This document shows positions 1 through 6,237 of a stretch of DNA of 6,398 nucleotides, piece by piece. The DNA lies in the NCBI GenBank assembly GCA_023299895.1, contig JALZWI010000288.1, positions 1 through 6,398 of the forward strand, read 5' to 3'. Below the pieces are notes generated by a model. It did not search any database. It saw only the letters and a program-made list of their open reading frames with translations, and was not told where the DNA came from. This DNA comes from Arenicella sp. (GTDB lineage: Bacteria; Pseudomonadota; Gammaproteobacteria; Arenicellales; Arenicellaceae). The number at the start of each line of letters is the position of its first letter. Position 1 is the first letter of the stretch. A program made the translations under genes and the position numbers.

Positions 1-686
1 GCAATACGGACATTCAACATAATAATGCCCTTCTCTTCCGGATAATTCGCCATTGAATAGGCACGAACGACTGTTTCATCGACGGCAGATTCGTATTGCC
101 AAATATTAAAGTGATCCCAATCCGGTTTATATTGGTCTTCGATCACAAAGTTTTTGTAGTCAATTTTGTGTGGTGGGCATTCAATTTGAATATATCCGCC
201 GGCACGAAAATCAACGTTCTCGCCTTCAGGAAGCTCAAGTACTAATTCCTTAATGAAAGTCGCAACATTATCATTTGAGCGTACTTTACAACGCCATTGC
301 TTAACACCGAAAACTTCTTCAGGCACTTCGATTTGCATGTCTTGTTTAACCGTAACCTGACAGGACAAACGGTCACCGCATTTTGCTTCACGTTTGGTGA
401 TGTGCGTTTCTTCAGTTGGTAGAATTGAACCACCACCTTCAAATATTTTGACCTTACATTGAGCGCATGTGCCACCGCCACCACAAGCTGACGAAACGAA
501 TAACTGATTATCGGCCAAAGCACCTAGTAATTTGCCTCCAACAGGTACTTGAATTTTTTTCTCACCATTAATGGTAATGTCAACATTACCACTGGCGACA
601 AGCCGACTTTTAGCAATAAGAATCACTGCTACAAGCATTAATACGATGAGGGTAAAAAATCCAACCCCAAGACCGATTTCTAACAT
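1..686 (-). CDS. nqrF: Na+-translocating NADH:quinone reductase subunit F, N-terminal 228 codons (cut by window edge)
   Basis: NqrF is the NADH-oxidising entry subunit of Na+-NQR: it takes hydride from NADH onto FAD and passes electrons to a 2Fe-2S cluster on the cytoplasmic side. The visible part has one N-terminal membrane helix (about residues 5-25, after [10 protein letters not shown]), then a plant-type ferredoxin domain with ligands C68, C74, C77 (motif [12 protein letters not shown]) and C109 (DRLSC). The ferredoxin-reductase FAD domain follows, with the flavin-binding motif RAYSMAN at 208-214. All these sites sit two residues before their Vibrio cholerae counterparts. The family is about 407 residues long, so the rest of the FAD domain and the NADH domain lie beyond position 1. 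The ATG at 686 is preceded by AAGG at 697-694 with 7-nt spacing. No stop or frameshift is seen. Last gene of the visible operon. Confidence 0.97.
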   Translation of the reverse strand, partial: MLEIGLGVGFFTLIVLMLVAVILIAKSRLVASGNVDITINGEKKIQVPVGGKLLGALADNQLFVSSACGGGGTCAQCKVKIFEGGGSILPTEETHITKREAKCGDRLSCQVTVKQDMQIEVPEEVFGVKQWRCKVRSNDNVATFIKELVLELPEGENVDFRAGGYIQIECPPHKIDYKNFVIEDQYKPDWDHFNIWQYESAVDETVVRAYSMANYPEEKGIIMLNVRI

Positions 687-701
687 GTTTCTACCTTAAG
701 T

Positions 702-732
702 TGTTAGGTGTTAAATAAAATGTGTTAGGTGT
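702..732. repeat. Two 10-bp direct repeats in the nqrE-nqrF spacer
   Basis: The 74-nt spacer between nqrE and nqrF is the only long gap in the operon. It holds TGTTAGGTGT twice (702-711 and 723-732, + strand), 21 bp apart start to start, about two helical turns. Both copies are followed by a similar AT-rich stretch (TAAAT / AAAT). On the nqr mRNA they read ACACCTAACA. This may be a small duplication, or a tandem protein or RNA-processing site; the sequence does not decide. No terminator-like hairpin with a T-run is present, so nqrF is probably cotranscribed. Confidence 0.55.
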
Positions 733-760
733 AAATTTATTTTGATCGAACACAACCAAG

Positions 761-1366
761 CTACAGCTGAATACCTGAAAAGGCTAAAAAGCCAAGAGCC
801 ATCAAGCCAACTGTAATAAACGTGACACCGAGGCCTTGTAAGCCATCAGGCACATCACTGTATTTTAGTTTTTCTCGAATACCGGCTAGTGCCGTAATCG
901 CCAACATCCAACCAATTCCACTGCTCGCACCATAAACCACACTTTCAGTAAAATTATAGTCACGTTGCTCCATGAACAAAGTGGCACCGAGAATTGCGCA
1001 ATTAACCGTAATCAATGGCAGAAATATACCAAGTGCGTTGTATAAAACAGGCACAAAACGATCTAAAAACATTTCCATGATTTGCACCAGTGCCGCAATA
1101 ACACCAATATAACTGATCAAACCAAGAAAACTCAGATCAACATCAGGCATTCCCGCCCAAGCGAGGGCGCCCTCACGTAACACGTGTTGGTACAACAAAT
1201 TGTTAATCGGCACAGTAATGGTAAGTACAACAAATACCGCAAAACCAAGACCAATAGCTGTTTGAATTTTTTTAGATACGGCTAAAAACGTACACATCCC
1301 TAAGAAAAAAGATAATGCTAAGTTTTCAATAAAAACCGACTTAACGGCCAAGCTTACTAAATCCAT
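761..1366 (-). CDS. nqrE: Na+-translocating NADH:quinone reductase subunit E
   Basis: NqrE is an integral membrane subunit which, with its inverted homologue NqrD, holds an iron-sulfur centre inside the membrane that relays electrons from NqrF to the FMN of NqrC. The protein has 201 residues (Vibrio 198) and six predicted helices. The metal-ligand cysteines are C25 (in FFLGMCTF) and C123 (in LITVNCAI), matching Vibrio C26 and C120. A few extra residues lie in the loop around 62-76 ([15 protein letters not shown]). Conserved landmarks include [24 protein letters not shown] and [10 protein letters not shown]. Its ATG shares one base with the nqrD stop (TAATG), and a strong GGAGGA site lies inside the nqrD end, so it has its own ribosome site and is also likely coupled. 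The stop is TAG, followed by the long spacer before nqrF. RnfA/RsxA is the paralogue, but the Nqr gene order rules it out. Confidence 0.97.
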   Translation of the reverse strand: MDLVSLAVKSVFIENLALSFFLGMCTFLAVSKKIQTAIGLGFAVFVVLTITVPINNLLYQHVLREGALAWAGMPDVDLSFLGLISYIGVIAALVQIMEMFLDRFVPVLYNALGIFLPLITVNCAILGATLFMEQRDYNFTESVVYGASSGIGWMLAITALAGIREKLKYSDVPDGLQGLGVTFITVGLMALGFLAFSGIQL

Positions 1367-2043
1367 TAGTGTGCTCCTCCGTGGGCCGATGCGGGATTAT
1401 GAGCATCTTGCATTTCAAAATCAGGTTCTTCAACCTGCTCTGGGTTTAAGGCTCGAATTGCCCAAATTATTAGGCCAATGATAATGAATGCGCTTGGTGC
1501 TAACAGCATCAAACCATTTGGCTGATACCAACCACCTTCACTGACTATTGGCAGAATTTGATAACCAAGCAATGAACCAGACCCAAACAATTCGCGTACT
1601 ATAGCGACCAAAATTAAAATCAAACTGTAACCCAAACCGTTACCCAGACCATCTAGAAATGACTCCCAAGGCGGATTTTTCATTGCAAAGGCTTCTGCAC
1701 GGCCCATTACAATACAGTTAGTAATAATTAGGCCGACAAATACCGCTAATTTTTTACTGGTATCGTAGGCATATGCCTCTAAGATTTGATCAACCACAAT
1801 AACCAAAGAAGCAATGATTGTCATTTGTACAATGATTCGAATGCTCGAAGGGATGTGGTTGCGTATCAAACTGATAGACAGATTAGAAAATGCCGTTACA
1901 CTGGTTAGTGCAACACACATAATCAATGCCACAGATAACTGGGTTGTCACCGCTAATGCAGAACAAATACCAAGTATTTGTAATGCAATTGGGTTATTTT
2001 TTACCAGTGGCTCTAAAATCGTTTTTTTAGCTTCGCTTGCCAT
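1366..2043 (-). CDS. nqrD: Na+-translocating NADH:quinone reductase subunit D
   Basis: NqrD is the second half of the membrane NqrD/E pair that binds the intramembrane iron-sulfur centre. Six helices are predicted. The ligand cysteines are C27 ([10 protein letters not shown]) and C110 ([16 protein letters not shown]), matching Vibrio C29 and C112. Other conserved blocks are [40 protein letters not shown] and [17 protein letters not shown]. At 225 residues it is about 15 longer than the Vibrio protein; the excess is a polar C-terminal tail after PEQVEEP, ending in HGGAH. That tail is encoded where the ribosome site of nqrE also lies. The ATG at 2043 comes 13 nt after the nqrC stop with only a weak GAGA-type site, so it probably relies on ribosomes arriving from nqrC. 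The RnfE paralogue is excluded by gene order. Confidence 0.97.
   Translation of the reverse strand: MASEAKKTILEPLVKNNPIALQILGICSALAVTTQLSVALIMCVALTSVTAFSNLSISLIRNHIPSSIRIIVQMTIIASLVIVVDQILEAYAYDTSKKLAVFVGLIITNCIVMGRAEAFAMKNPPWESFLDGLGNGLGYSLILILVAIVRELFGSGSLLGYQILPIVSEGGWYQPNGLMLLAPSAFIIIGLIIWAIRALNPEQVEEPDFEMQDAHNPASAHGGAH
1375..1380 (-). promoter_or_regulatory. Ribosome binding site of nqrE inside nqrD
   Basis: GGAGGA on the minus strand lies 8 nt before the nqrE ATG and within the last codons of nqrD (the GGA/GAH tail). It supports the ATG at 1366 as the nqrE start and means the NqrD tail codons double as the nqrE ribosome site. Confidence 0.8.
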
Positions 2044-2056
2044 GCTTCGATCTCGA

Positions 2057-2935
2057 TTAATTTAAGTTAGTAGTAACAGCGACCTGACTAGTCTCTGTTG
2101 CGGATTTAGTTTGGACGCTGCCCTGTGTGCTTTTATAACGTTTAAGATAAGGACCAAAACCATCTTGCCCCATCCAAAATTTCACTAAATTAGTCACTCC
2201 ATTACTGGTTAATGTCGCACCAGCTAAACCATCTATTTTGTATTCCGGTTCCGGCGTATTAGGGCCGACCGTGCCCTTGATTAATGTCAACTCATAATCA
2301 CCTTGCGGATCGTCAAGTTTTTTGCCATTCCAACTAGCTTTCCATTTTGGATTATCAACTTCGCCACCAAGCCCTGGTGTTTCTTTATGATCATAAAAGG
2401 TGATACTGCTAACAGTGTTGGCATCAGCTTCCAGTGCAATAAAACCATAGAGCGTTGACCAGAGACCATAACCTTTAATTGGGAGTACTATTTTACTGAC
2501 CGCACCGCCATCGCGAACCAAATAAACATTCGCATAGTTAGCGCGAGTTACAATTGAGGCAATATCTTGCTCTTTCGTCAATCTAATGCTCGTTGCAGGA
2601 TCTTTAGATGCACGAAGTTGATCAAACGACTCGACATCAACTGCGTCAGTATATTCGCCTGTTTCAATATCGATAACCTTAGTCTCTATTTGTTCGAACA
2701 GTTCATCAACAGTCTTTGAACTATCGGCAATGCCGGCAACCGTTAATATATTATTTTTTTTATCAAGCAGTTGATTGGCTACTTGAGTTGGCTTTAATAG
2801 TACCGCTGCACTAGACACGATAATAGAGCAAACCAAACATAGCAATATAGCAACGGCAATGGTTTTAAACATATTGTCGTTGGGCAGATTTAAAAAACCG
2901 GCTTGTTTAGAGTTTAACTGTCTAGAATTAAGCAT
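2057..2935 (-). CDS. nqrC: Na+-translocating NADH:quinone reductase subunit C (covalent FMN subunit)
   Basis: NqrC carries an FMN bound by a phosphoester bond to a threonine, attached by the ApbE transferase; it sits on the periplasmic side and passes electrons to NqrB. One membrane anchor (about 23-45) precedes the FMN-binding domain. Landmarks are GLWS at 157-160, ETPGLGGE at 185-192 and the flavinylation motif DGLAGAT at 235-241, making T241 the predicted attachment site. The usual Ser/Thr at position 238 is Ala here. The protein is 292 residues against about 257 in Vibrio: some extra N-terminal residues and a Ser/Thr/Gln-rich tail of about 20 residues after FGPYLKRY. The start is the ATG at 2935, inside the nqrB stop (ATGCTTAA, 8-nt overlap), with AGGAGG at 2951-2946. 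A longer frame from 2983 runs inside nqrB and is not used. Confidence 0.96.
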   Translation of the reverse strand: MLNSRQLNSKQAGFLNLPNDNMFKTIAVAILLCLVCSIIVSSAAVLLKPTQVANQLLDKKNNILTVAGIADSSKTVDELFEQIETKVIDIETGEYTDAVDVESFDQLRASKDPATSIRLTKEQDIASIVTRANYANVYLVRDGGAVSKIVLPIKGYGLWSTLYGFIALEADANTVSSITFYDHKETPGLGGEVDNPKWKASWNGKKLDDPQGDYELTLIKGTVGPNTPEPEYKIDGLAGATLTSNGVTNLVKFWMGQDGFGPYLKRYKSTQGSVQTKSATETSQVAVTTNLN

Positions 2936-4139
2936 AACGACGTGCCCTCCTGCGAATATTTGCTTGCACCACGAACCAATCAATCAATGGCGCGAACAGG
3001 TTAGCAAATAGTATTGCCAACATAATGCCTTCTGGAAAGGCTGGATTAACCACACGAATCAGTACTGTCATCACACCGATTAAGATACCGTACCAGAGTC
3101 GGCCAGTATCCGTCATAGATGCACTGACGGGATCGGTTGCCATATAAACTAAGCCGAATGCTAAGCCGCCAATGACCAAATGCCACATCGGTGTTAATGA
3201 AAACATTGGGTTAGTATCACTACCGACTAGGTTAAATAATAAGCTTGTACCAATAACGCCTAGCAAGACACCTAACATAATGCGCCAAGAGGCAATTTTA
3301 GTAAGCAGTAAGAAAGCCGCTCCTATACCAATCGCAATTAATGACGTCTCACCTATTGAACCAGCAATATTGCCGCTTAACGACTGTTGAATCGTGAAAC
3401 CCGCTTGTTCCAAGCCTTGCACACCAGCTGATGCGGCAACACTCAATGCGGTAGCGCCTGTATAACCGTCGACCGCTGTCCAAACTGCATCACCAGACAA
3501 TTGCGCTGGATAAGCAAAATACAAAAATGCACGGCCTGTCAACGCAGGGTTTAAAAAGTTCTTACCCGTGCCGCCAAACACTTCTTTACCAATAACAATA
3601 CCAAAACTGATGCCTAATGCGGCCTGCCAAAGAGGAAGGCTTGCTGGCACAATCAAGCTAAAAAGAATCGAGGTGACAAAGAAACCTTCATTAATTTCAT
3701 GACCACGAACAGATGCAAACAAAACTTCCCAAAACCCACCAACGATAAACACCATGGCATATATAGGCATCCAATACCAAAACCCATGAAAAAAGTTATC
3801 GTAGAATGAACTAGGATCAACACCCACTCCAAACATGGTTAGAACATCACCACGCCAACCAACAACTTCAGTTATGCCCATCGAAGCCATCACATTATTG
3901 GCTTGTAAACCAACGTTGTAACACCCAAATGCAACTGCTGGCATCGCGGCTAACCAGACATAAATCATCACCCGCTTTAGGTCGATACCATCGCGAACAT
4001 GATTGGTGCCTGTGTTTACATCACCAGGCGCATAAAAAATAGTATCGACTGCTTCATATAAAGCATAAAACTTTTGATATTTACCACCCGCGGTAACATG
4101 CGGATGAATATTGTCGAGAGTACGACGTAAAAAAGACAT
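2928..4139 (-). CDS. nqrB: Na+-translocating NADH:quinone reductase subunit B (covalent FMN, quinone-site subunit)
   Basis: NqrB is the large membrane subunit: it carries a covalent FMN, contributes to the riboflavin and ubiquinone sites and contains the Na+ pathway. At 403 residues (Vibrio 415) it is family length, with shorter loops near 85-120. The flavinylation motif is DGYTGAT at 224-230, so T230 is the predicted FMN site (Vibrio T236). The GGFWE motif at 134-138 matches the Vibrio G140/G141/E144 region associated with korormicin and HQNO inhibition, so the inhibitor pocket looks intact. Other conserved blocks are [22 protein letters not shown] (184-205), ATDPVSAS (334-341) and [10 protein letters not shown] (362-371). 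About ten helices are predicted, with a basic C-terminus RRRARRYA. The ATG shares one base with the nqrA stop (TAATG), and the ribosome site GAGAGGG (4153-4147) lies in the nqrA end. Confidence 0.98.
   Translation of the reverse strand: MSFLRRTLDNIHPHVTAGGKYQKFYALYEAVDTIFYAPGDVNTGTNHVRDGIDLKRVMIYVWLAAMPAVAFGCYNVGLQANNVMASMGITEVVGWRGDVLTMFGVGVDPSSFYDNFFHGFWYWMPIYAMVFIVGGFWEVLFASVRGHEINEGFFVTSILFSLIVPASLPLWQAALGISFGIVIGKEVFGGTGKNFLNPALTGRAFLYFAYPAQLSGDAVWTAVDGYTGATALSVAASAGVQGLEQAGFTIQQSLSGNIAGSIGETSLIAIGIGAAFLLLTKIASWRIMLGVLLGVIGTSLLFNLVGSDTNPMFSLTPMWHLVIGGLAFGLVYMATDPVSASMTDTGRLWYGILIGVMTVLIRVVNPAFPEGIMLAILFANLFAPLIDWFVVQANIRRRARRYA
2946..2951 (-). promoter_or_regulatory. Ribosome binding site of nqrC inside nqrB
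   Basis: AGGAGG, encoded by the two Arg codons of the NqrB C-terminal RRRARRYA, lies 10 nt before the ATG at 2935. It fixes that ATG as the nqrC start against the upstream in-frame ATG at 2983 and the downstream ATG at 2872, which has no such site. Confidence 0.85.
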
Positions 4140-5476
4140 TATCCTTCCCTCTCAATTTGCGTAAGTGTCGCTCTGAGCACAGGCCCAAAGTCATGTTTAC
4201 CTGGGTCAACAAAAGAAAAAAGCGCCATATCTTCTTCAACCAACTCTAAACAGCCTAATTCCTGAGCAGAATCTGTATCCTTTACCAAAATAGCTTTCAA
4301 TAGTGGTGTCGGCAAGATATCTAAAGGCATTACTTTCTCATAGACACCAATTGGCACAACTGCACGAGGACTACCATTTTGTGAAGATGTAATATTGAAC
4401 GCTTTTGGTCTAAACACACTTGATAAAAAGATATTCAAGGCTGAAAACTTAGTCGATCCAGGTGCTATCCACCCCATAAACTCACGATCATCGTTCTCTT
4501 CAATAACCGAAACTTGTGTATCGTAACGTCCTAGGTAATCTGATTCTCCTTGAGCATTATGACCATTCAATACAGAACCGCTGATAACTCTTGTTTTTCC
4601 TCCTAGGGCACGTCCTGCAATTAGCTCGCTTACTTTTGCGCCTACACGAGTACTAAATACTCTTGGTGAATTAACATATGGGCCTGCAACAGCAACATAG
4701 CAGTTAGCATCTAAGCGACCATTCAAAAACAACCTACCAATAGCAATAACATCCTGATAGCCAATACCCCAAACTAATTTATTTGCATTGACTGGGTCAA
4801 TACAATGAACATGCGTGCTTGTTAAACCGGCAGGATGTGGCCCGGAAAATGTCGCTCTTTTTACATTGCTTATACTTAAATCCGGAAGTTTTGCATCCTC
4901 AGCCTGACAAACATACACGGGTATATCGAATTTAGCCAAAATTGATGCGCCCATTGCAAAATCACTGACGTGCTCATTAATGACTAATTGAGGGTCCAAC
5001 GCCAGTGGGTTAGTATCCATCGCGTTAATGAAAATTGAGTTCGCTACAGAATCAGGTGAAGGAACTTTACCATAGGGACGAGTACGAAACGCTGTCCATA
5101 AACCAGATTTCAATAAGGTACTACGAATTTTTTCGGCTGTCAATTCCGCGACATCATCAAAACTGTCAAACTCTTCAGTCGCATCACCTTCTACATTAAT
5201 CACGACCGAGACCAGCACACGTTTTGCCCCGCGGTTAATAGCAGCAACAATGCCAGAAGCCGGTGATGTCACAATCACTCCTGGATTTTTTTTGTCTTCG
5301 AATAAAGGTGTTCCCTGTTTTACAGTATCACCTTCTTTTACTAACATGGTTGGTTTTAAACCAATATAGTCTGAGCCTAGAACCGCGACAGACGACGCTG
5401 AGACAGCTGCCTCGATTCTCTGATCTGGCTGGCCGCGCAAGGGAATCTTCAACCCTTTTTTAAGTTTAAAATGCAA
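4139..5476 (-). CDS. nqrA: Na+-translocating NADH:quinone reductase subunit A
   Basis: NqrA is the soluble, cytoplasmic-side subunit bound to NqrB; it is related to RnfC and has been implicated in quinone binding. Length is 445 residues (Vibrio 446) with no membrane helix. The N-terminal biotin/lipoyl-like domain shows [19 protein letters not shown] (58-66) and [16 protein letters not shown] (71-86). Then come [16 protein letters not shown] (124-139), AMDTNPLA (152-159), [15 protein letters not shown] (210-224), [10 protein letters not shown] (296-305) and [13 protein letters not shown] (374-386). A C-terminal VDPGK replaces the VCPGK of Vibrio. The start is TTG at 5476, read as Met: GAGAGG lies 6 nt upstream, the frame has no ATG or GTG between the upstream stop (5506-5504) and this codon, and the protein then begins [12 protein letters not shown], aligning with the family start ITIKKGLDLPI. 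First gene of the operon, transcribed from the promoter near 5608-5635. Confidence 0.97.
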   Translation of the reverse strand: MHFKLKKGLKIPLRGQPDQRIEAAVSASSVAVLGSDYIGLKPTMLVKEGDTVKQGTPLFEDKKNPGVIVTSPASGIVAAINRGAKRVLVSVVINVEGDATEEFDSFDDVAELTAEKIRSTLLKSGLWTAFRTRPYGKVPSPDSVANSIFINAMDTNPLALDPQLVINEHVSDFAMGASILAKFDIPVYVCQAEDAKLPDLSISNVKRATFSGPHPAGLTSTHVHCIDPVNANKLVWGIGYQDVIAIGRLFLNGRLDANCYVAVAGPYVNSPRVFSTRVGAKVSELIAGRALGGKTRVISGSVLNGHNAQGESDYLGRYDTQVSVIEENDDREFMGWIAPGSTKFSALNIFLSSVFRPKAFNITSSQNGSPRAVVPIGVYEKVMPLDILPTPLLKAILVKDTDSAQELGCLELVEEDMALFSFVDPGKHDFGPVLRATLTQIEREG

Positions 5477-5482
5477 TGAACG

Positions 5483-5488
5483 CCTCTC
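5483..5488 (-). promoter_or_regulatory. Ribosome binding site for the UUG start of nqrA
   Basis: GAGAGG on the minus strand, followed by CGTTCA and then TTG at 5476-5474. The 6-nt spacing supports the TTG start. No ATG or GTG in frame lies between the upstream stop and this point. Confidence 0.75.
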
Positions 5489-5518
5489 ACTTTTCAGGAT
5501 ATTCTATATAGTCATTCA

Positions 5519-5593
5519 ATTAGCTAAATATTACTTAAAATAAGTTTAAAACCTTCTAAATAATAACCTAAAACTAAGTATTTTCTAGCTAAT
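5519..5593 (-). repeat. 75-bp imperfect inverted repeat in the nqrA 5' leader
   Basis: Two 19-nt arms (5519-5537 and 5575-5593) pair around a 37-nt AT-rich centre. The outer 8 bp are perfect (ATTAGCTA / TAGCTAAT), then comes a symmetric 5x5 stretch with two A-U pairs and one possible G-U pair, then a perfect 6 bp (TACTTA / TAAGTA). It lies between the predicted nqr transcription start near 5601 and the nqrA ribosome site, so it would form a long hairpin in the leader RNA. It has no GC-rich stem and no T-run after it, so it does not look like an intrinsic terminator. Function unknown; AT-rich composition makes chance pairing possible. Confidence 0.5.
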
Positions 5594-5607
5594 ACGGATG
5601 GGGCGTC

Positions 5608-5635
5608 ATTATACAACTTTGCCTATAGTGGGCAA
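5608..5635 (-). promoter_or_regulatory. Sigma70-type promoter of the nqr operon
   Basis: On the minus strand, TTGCCC (5635-5630, 4 of 6 matches to the -35 consensus) is followed by a 16-nt spacer and a perfect TATAAT (5613-5608). Transcription would begin near 5601, giving a leader of about 125 nt before nqrA. This is the best promoter-like sequence in the divergent region and has the right orientation. Not experimentally shown. Confidence 0.7.
5619..5635. promoter_or_regulatory. 17-bp palindrome over the nqr promoter -35 and spacer (possible operator)
   Basis: TTGCC-tatagtg-GGCAA (+ strand) has perfect 5-bp arms and a 7-bp centre. It covers the -35 hexamer and most of the spacer of the nqr promoter. 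Symmetry at this place is typical of a repressor site, but I do not recognise a known regulator consensus, and five-base arms can arise by chance. Confidence 0.35.
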
Positions 5636-5667
5636 GGAATACTTACCAACAAAAGCAATTTCATTTA

Positions 5668-5695
5668 TTCAACTAAGATTCTTACTGACTATAAA
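5668..5695 (+). promoter_or_regulatory. Weak candidate promoter for the DUF6394-channel pair
   Basis: TTCAAC (5668-5673), a 16-nt spacer and TATAAA (5690-5695) on the plus strand. The -10 has 5 of 6 consensus bases; the -35 is poor. It would start transcription near 5702 and give a leader of about 115 nt. A second possibility is TTGCTG near 5709 with TATGCT near 5733. Neither is strong. Confidence 0.3.
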
Positions 5696-5732
5696 TTGCC
5701 AATTTCAATTGCTGATGGTCATATTTCTTGTT

Positions 5733-5788
5733 TATGCTAAGCTCAAACACTAACAATGGCAGCATATATGTCTGCCTGTAATAGCATA
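5733..5788 (+). repeat. Nested inverted repeats upstream of the DUF6394 gene
   Basis: The outer arms are a perfect 7-bp pair, TATGCTA (5733-5739) and TAGCATA (5782-5788). Inside lies a second inverted repeat, GGCAG (5758-5762) and CTGCC (5772-5776), around CATATATGT. ACA (5753-5755) could also pair with TGT (5777-5779). In RNA this forms a branched-free stem ending about 20 nt before the ribosome site at 5807. TAAGCTC also occurs twice at the edges (5738-5744, 5793-5799). It could be an RNA leader structure or a DNA operator. Confidence 0.4.
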
Positions 5789-5817
5789 CAAGTAAGCTCG
5801 AAAATCAGGAGACAGAC

Positions 5818-6198
5818 ATGAACTTCGAAAAAGTGGTATTCGCATTTTTTATCATTTTGGCACTTTCTTTAAATTTCGGTTTTTTTATAGGTGAGTTCTC
5901 CGATCCAGCACATCACCATCACTATGAACTTTTTGCTGCATTAGTCGCCAGCTTGATTTGTACTATTATGAAATTTGGTGACCGCACCCGCTTTGGCTCT
6001 ACGGTTTTAGCCGCAAGCCTAGTCGCCGATTTACATTTAATTGCTGCGGTTATCGTCTGGGGTGCTGCCAGCCAAGGCGGCATAGAAATTTCCAGCTCAA
6101 CCATTGCCAGCATAGTTTCTTTATCGGGCGGCGCATTGGTAGCGAATACTTTATCAGTAATATTGCTGATCATTGAGACAGGACAAATTCGCAAATAA
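5818..6198 (+). CDS. Uncharacterised four-helix inner-membrane protein (DUF6394-like)
   Basis: A 126-residue hydrophobic protein with four likely membrane helices (about 5-25, 36-53, 62-84, 97-120) and short loops. A cluster of four histidines, DPAHHHHYE at 29-37, lies between helices 1 and 2, followed by a conserved-looking KFGDRTRFGS turn (52-61) and a SLVADLHLIAA segment (67-77) with charged Asp71 and His73 inside a helix. I recognise it from memory as the family called DUF6394, found in proteobacteria next to a TrkA-N-type K+ channel gene, as here; no function is known to me. The ATG at 5818 is well supported by AGGAG (5807-5811) at 6-nt spacing. The next gene begins 39 nt after its stop with no terminator, so the two are likely cotranscribed, and divergently from nqrA. 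A role as channel partner or metal-binding membrane protein is only inference. Confidence 0.85.
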   Translation: MNFEKVVFAFFIILALSLNFGFFIGEFSDPAHHHHYELFAALVASLICTIMKFGDRTRFGSTVLAASLVADLHLIAAVIVWGAASQGGIEISSSTIASIVSLSGGALVANTLSVILLIIETGQIRK

Positions 6199-6237
6199 GT
6201 AGCCTATCAGCAACCACTAATCCCTTAGAACACCTCA

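Noticed and set aside
242..523. 93-codon minus-strand frame inside nqrF
   Set aside because: It is out of frame with the clearly conserved nqrF coding sequence and resembles no protein I know.
687..760. Internal promoter for nqrF in the nqrE-nqrF spacer
   Set aside because: TTTACA resembles a -35 box, but no -10-like hexamer lies at 15-19 nt from it.
761..2043. Rnf complex genes (rnfA/rnfE) instead of nqrE/nqrD
   Set aside because: These are true paralogues, but the full nqrA-B-C-D-E-F order and the NqrA, NqrB and NqrF sequences settle on Na+-NQR.
1814..2065. Plus-strand frame opposite nqrD, and similar ones opposite nqrB (3172-3390), nqrA (5263-5463) and the DUF6394 gene (5922-6194)
   Set aside because: All are antisense to strongly conserved genes, with no ribosome site or recognisable family.
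2057..2983. Longer nqrC frame starting at ATG 2983 (308 residues)
   Set aside because: The extra 16 residues lie inside the nqrB end, have no family counterpart, and AGGAGG points to the ATG at 2935.
5461..5551. 11-bp direct repeat TAAGTTTAAAA at 5461-5471 and 5541-5551
   Set aside because: One copy is codons 3-6 of nqrA and the other is in the leader; in such AT-rich DNA a repeat of this kind can be chance, and nothing else supports it.
5474..5609. Pairing of AATGACGCC near the nqr promoter with GGCGTTCATT at the nqrA ribosome site and start
   Set aside because: The complement is good (9 bp with one bulge), but the upstream half overlaps the -10 element and lies mostly before the predicted transcription start, so it would not be in the RNA.
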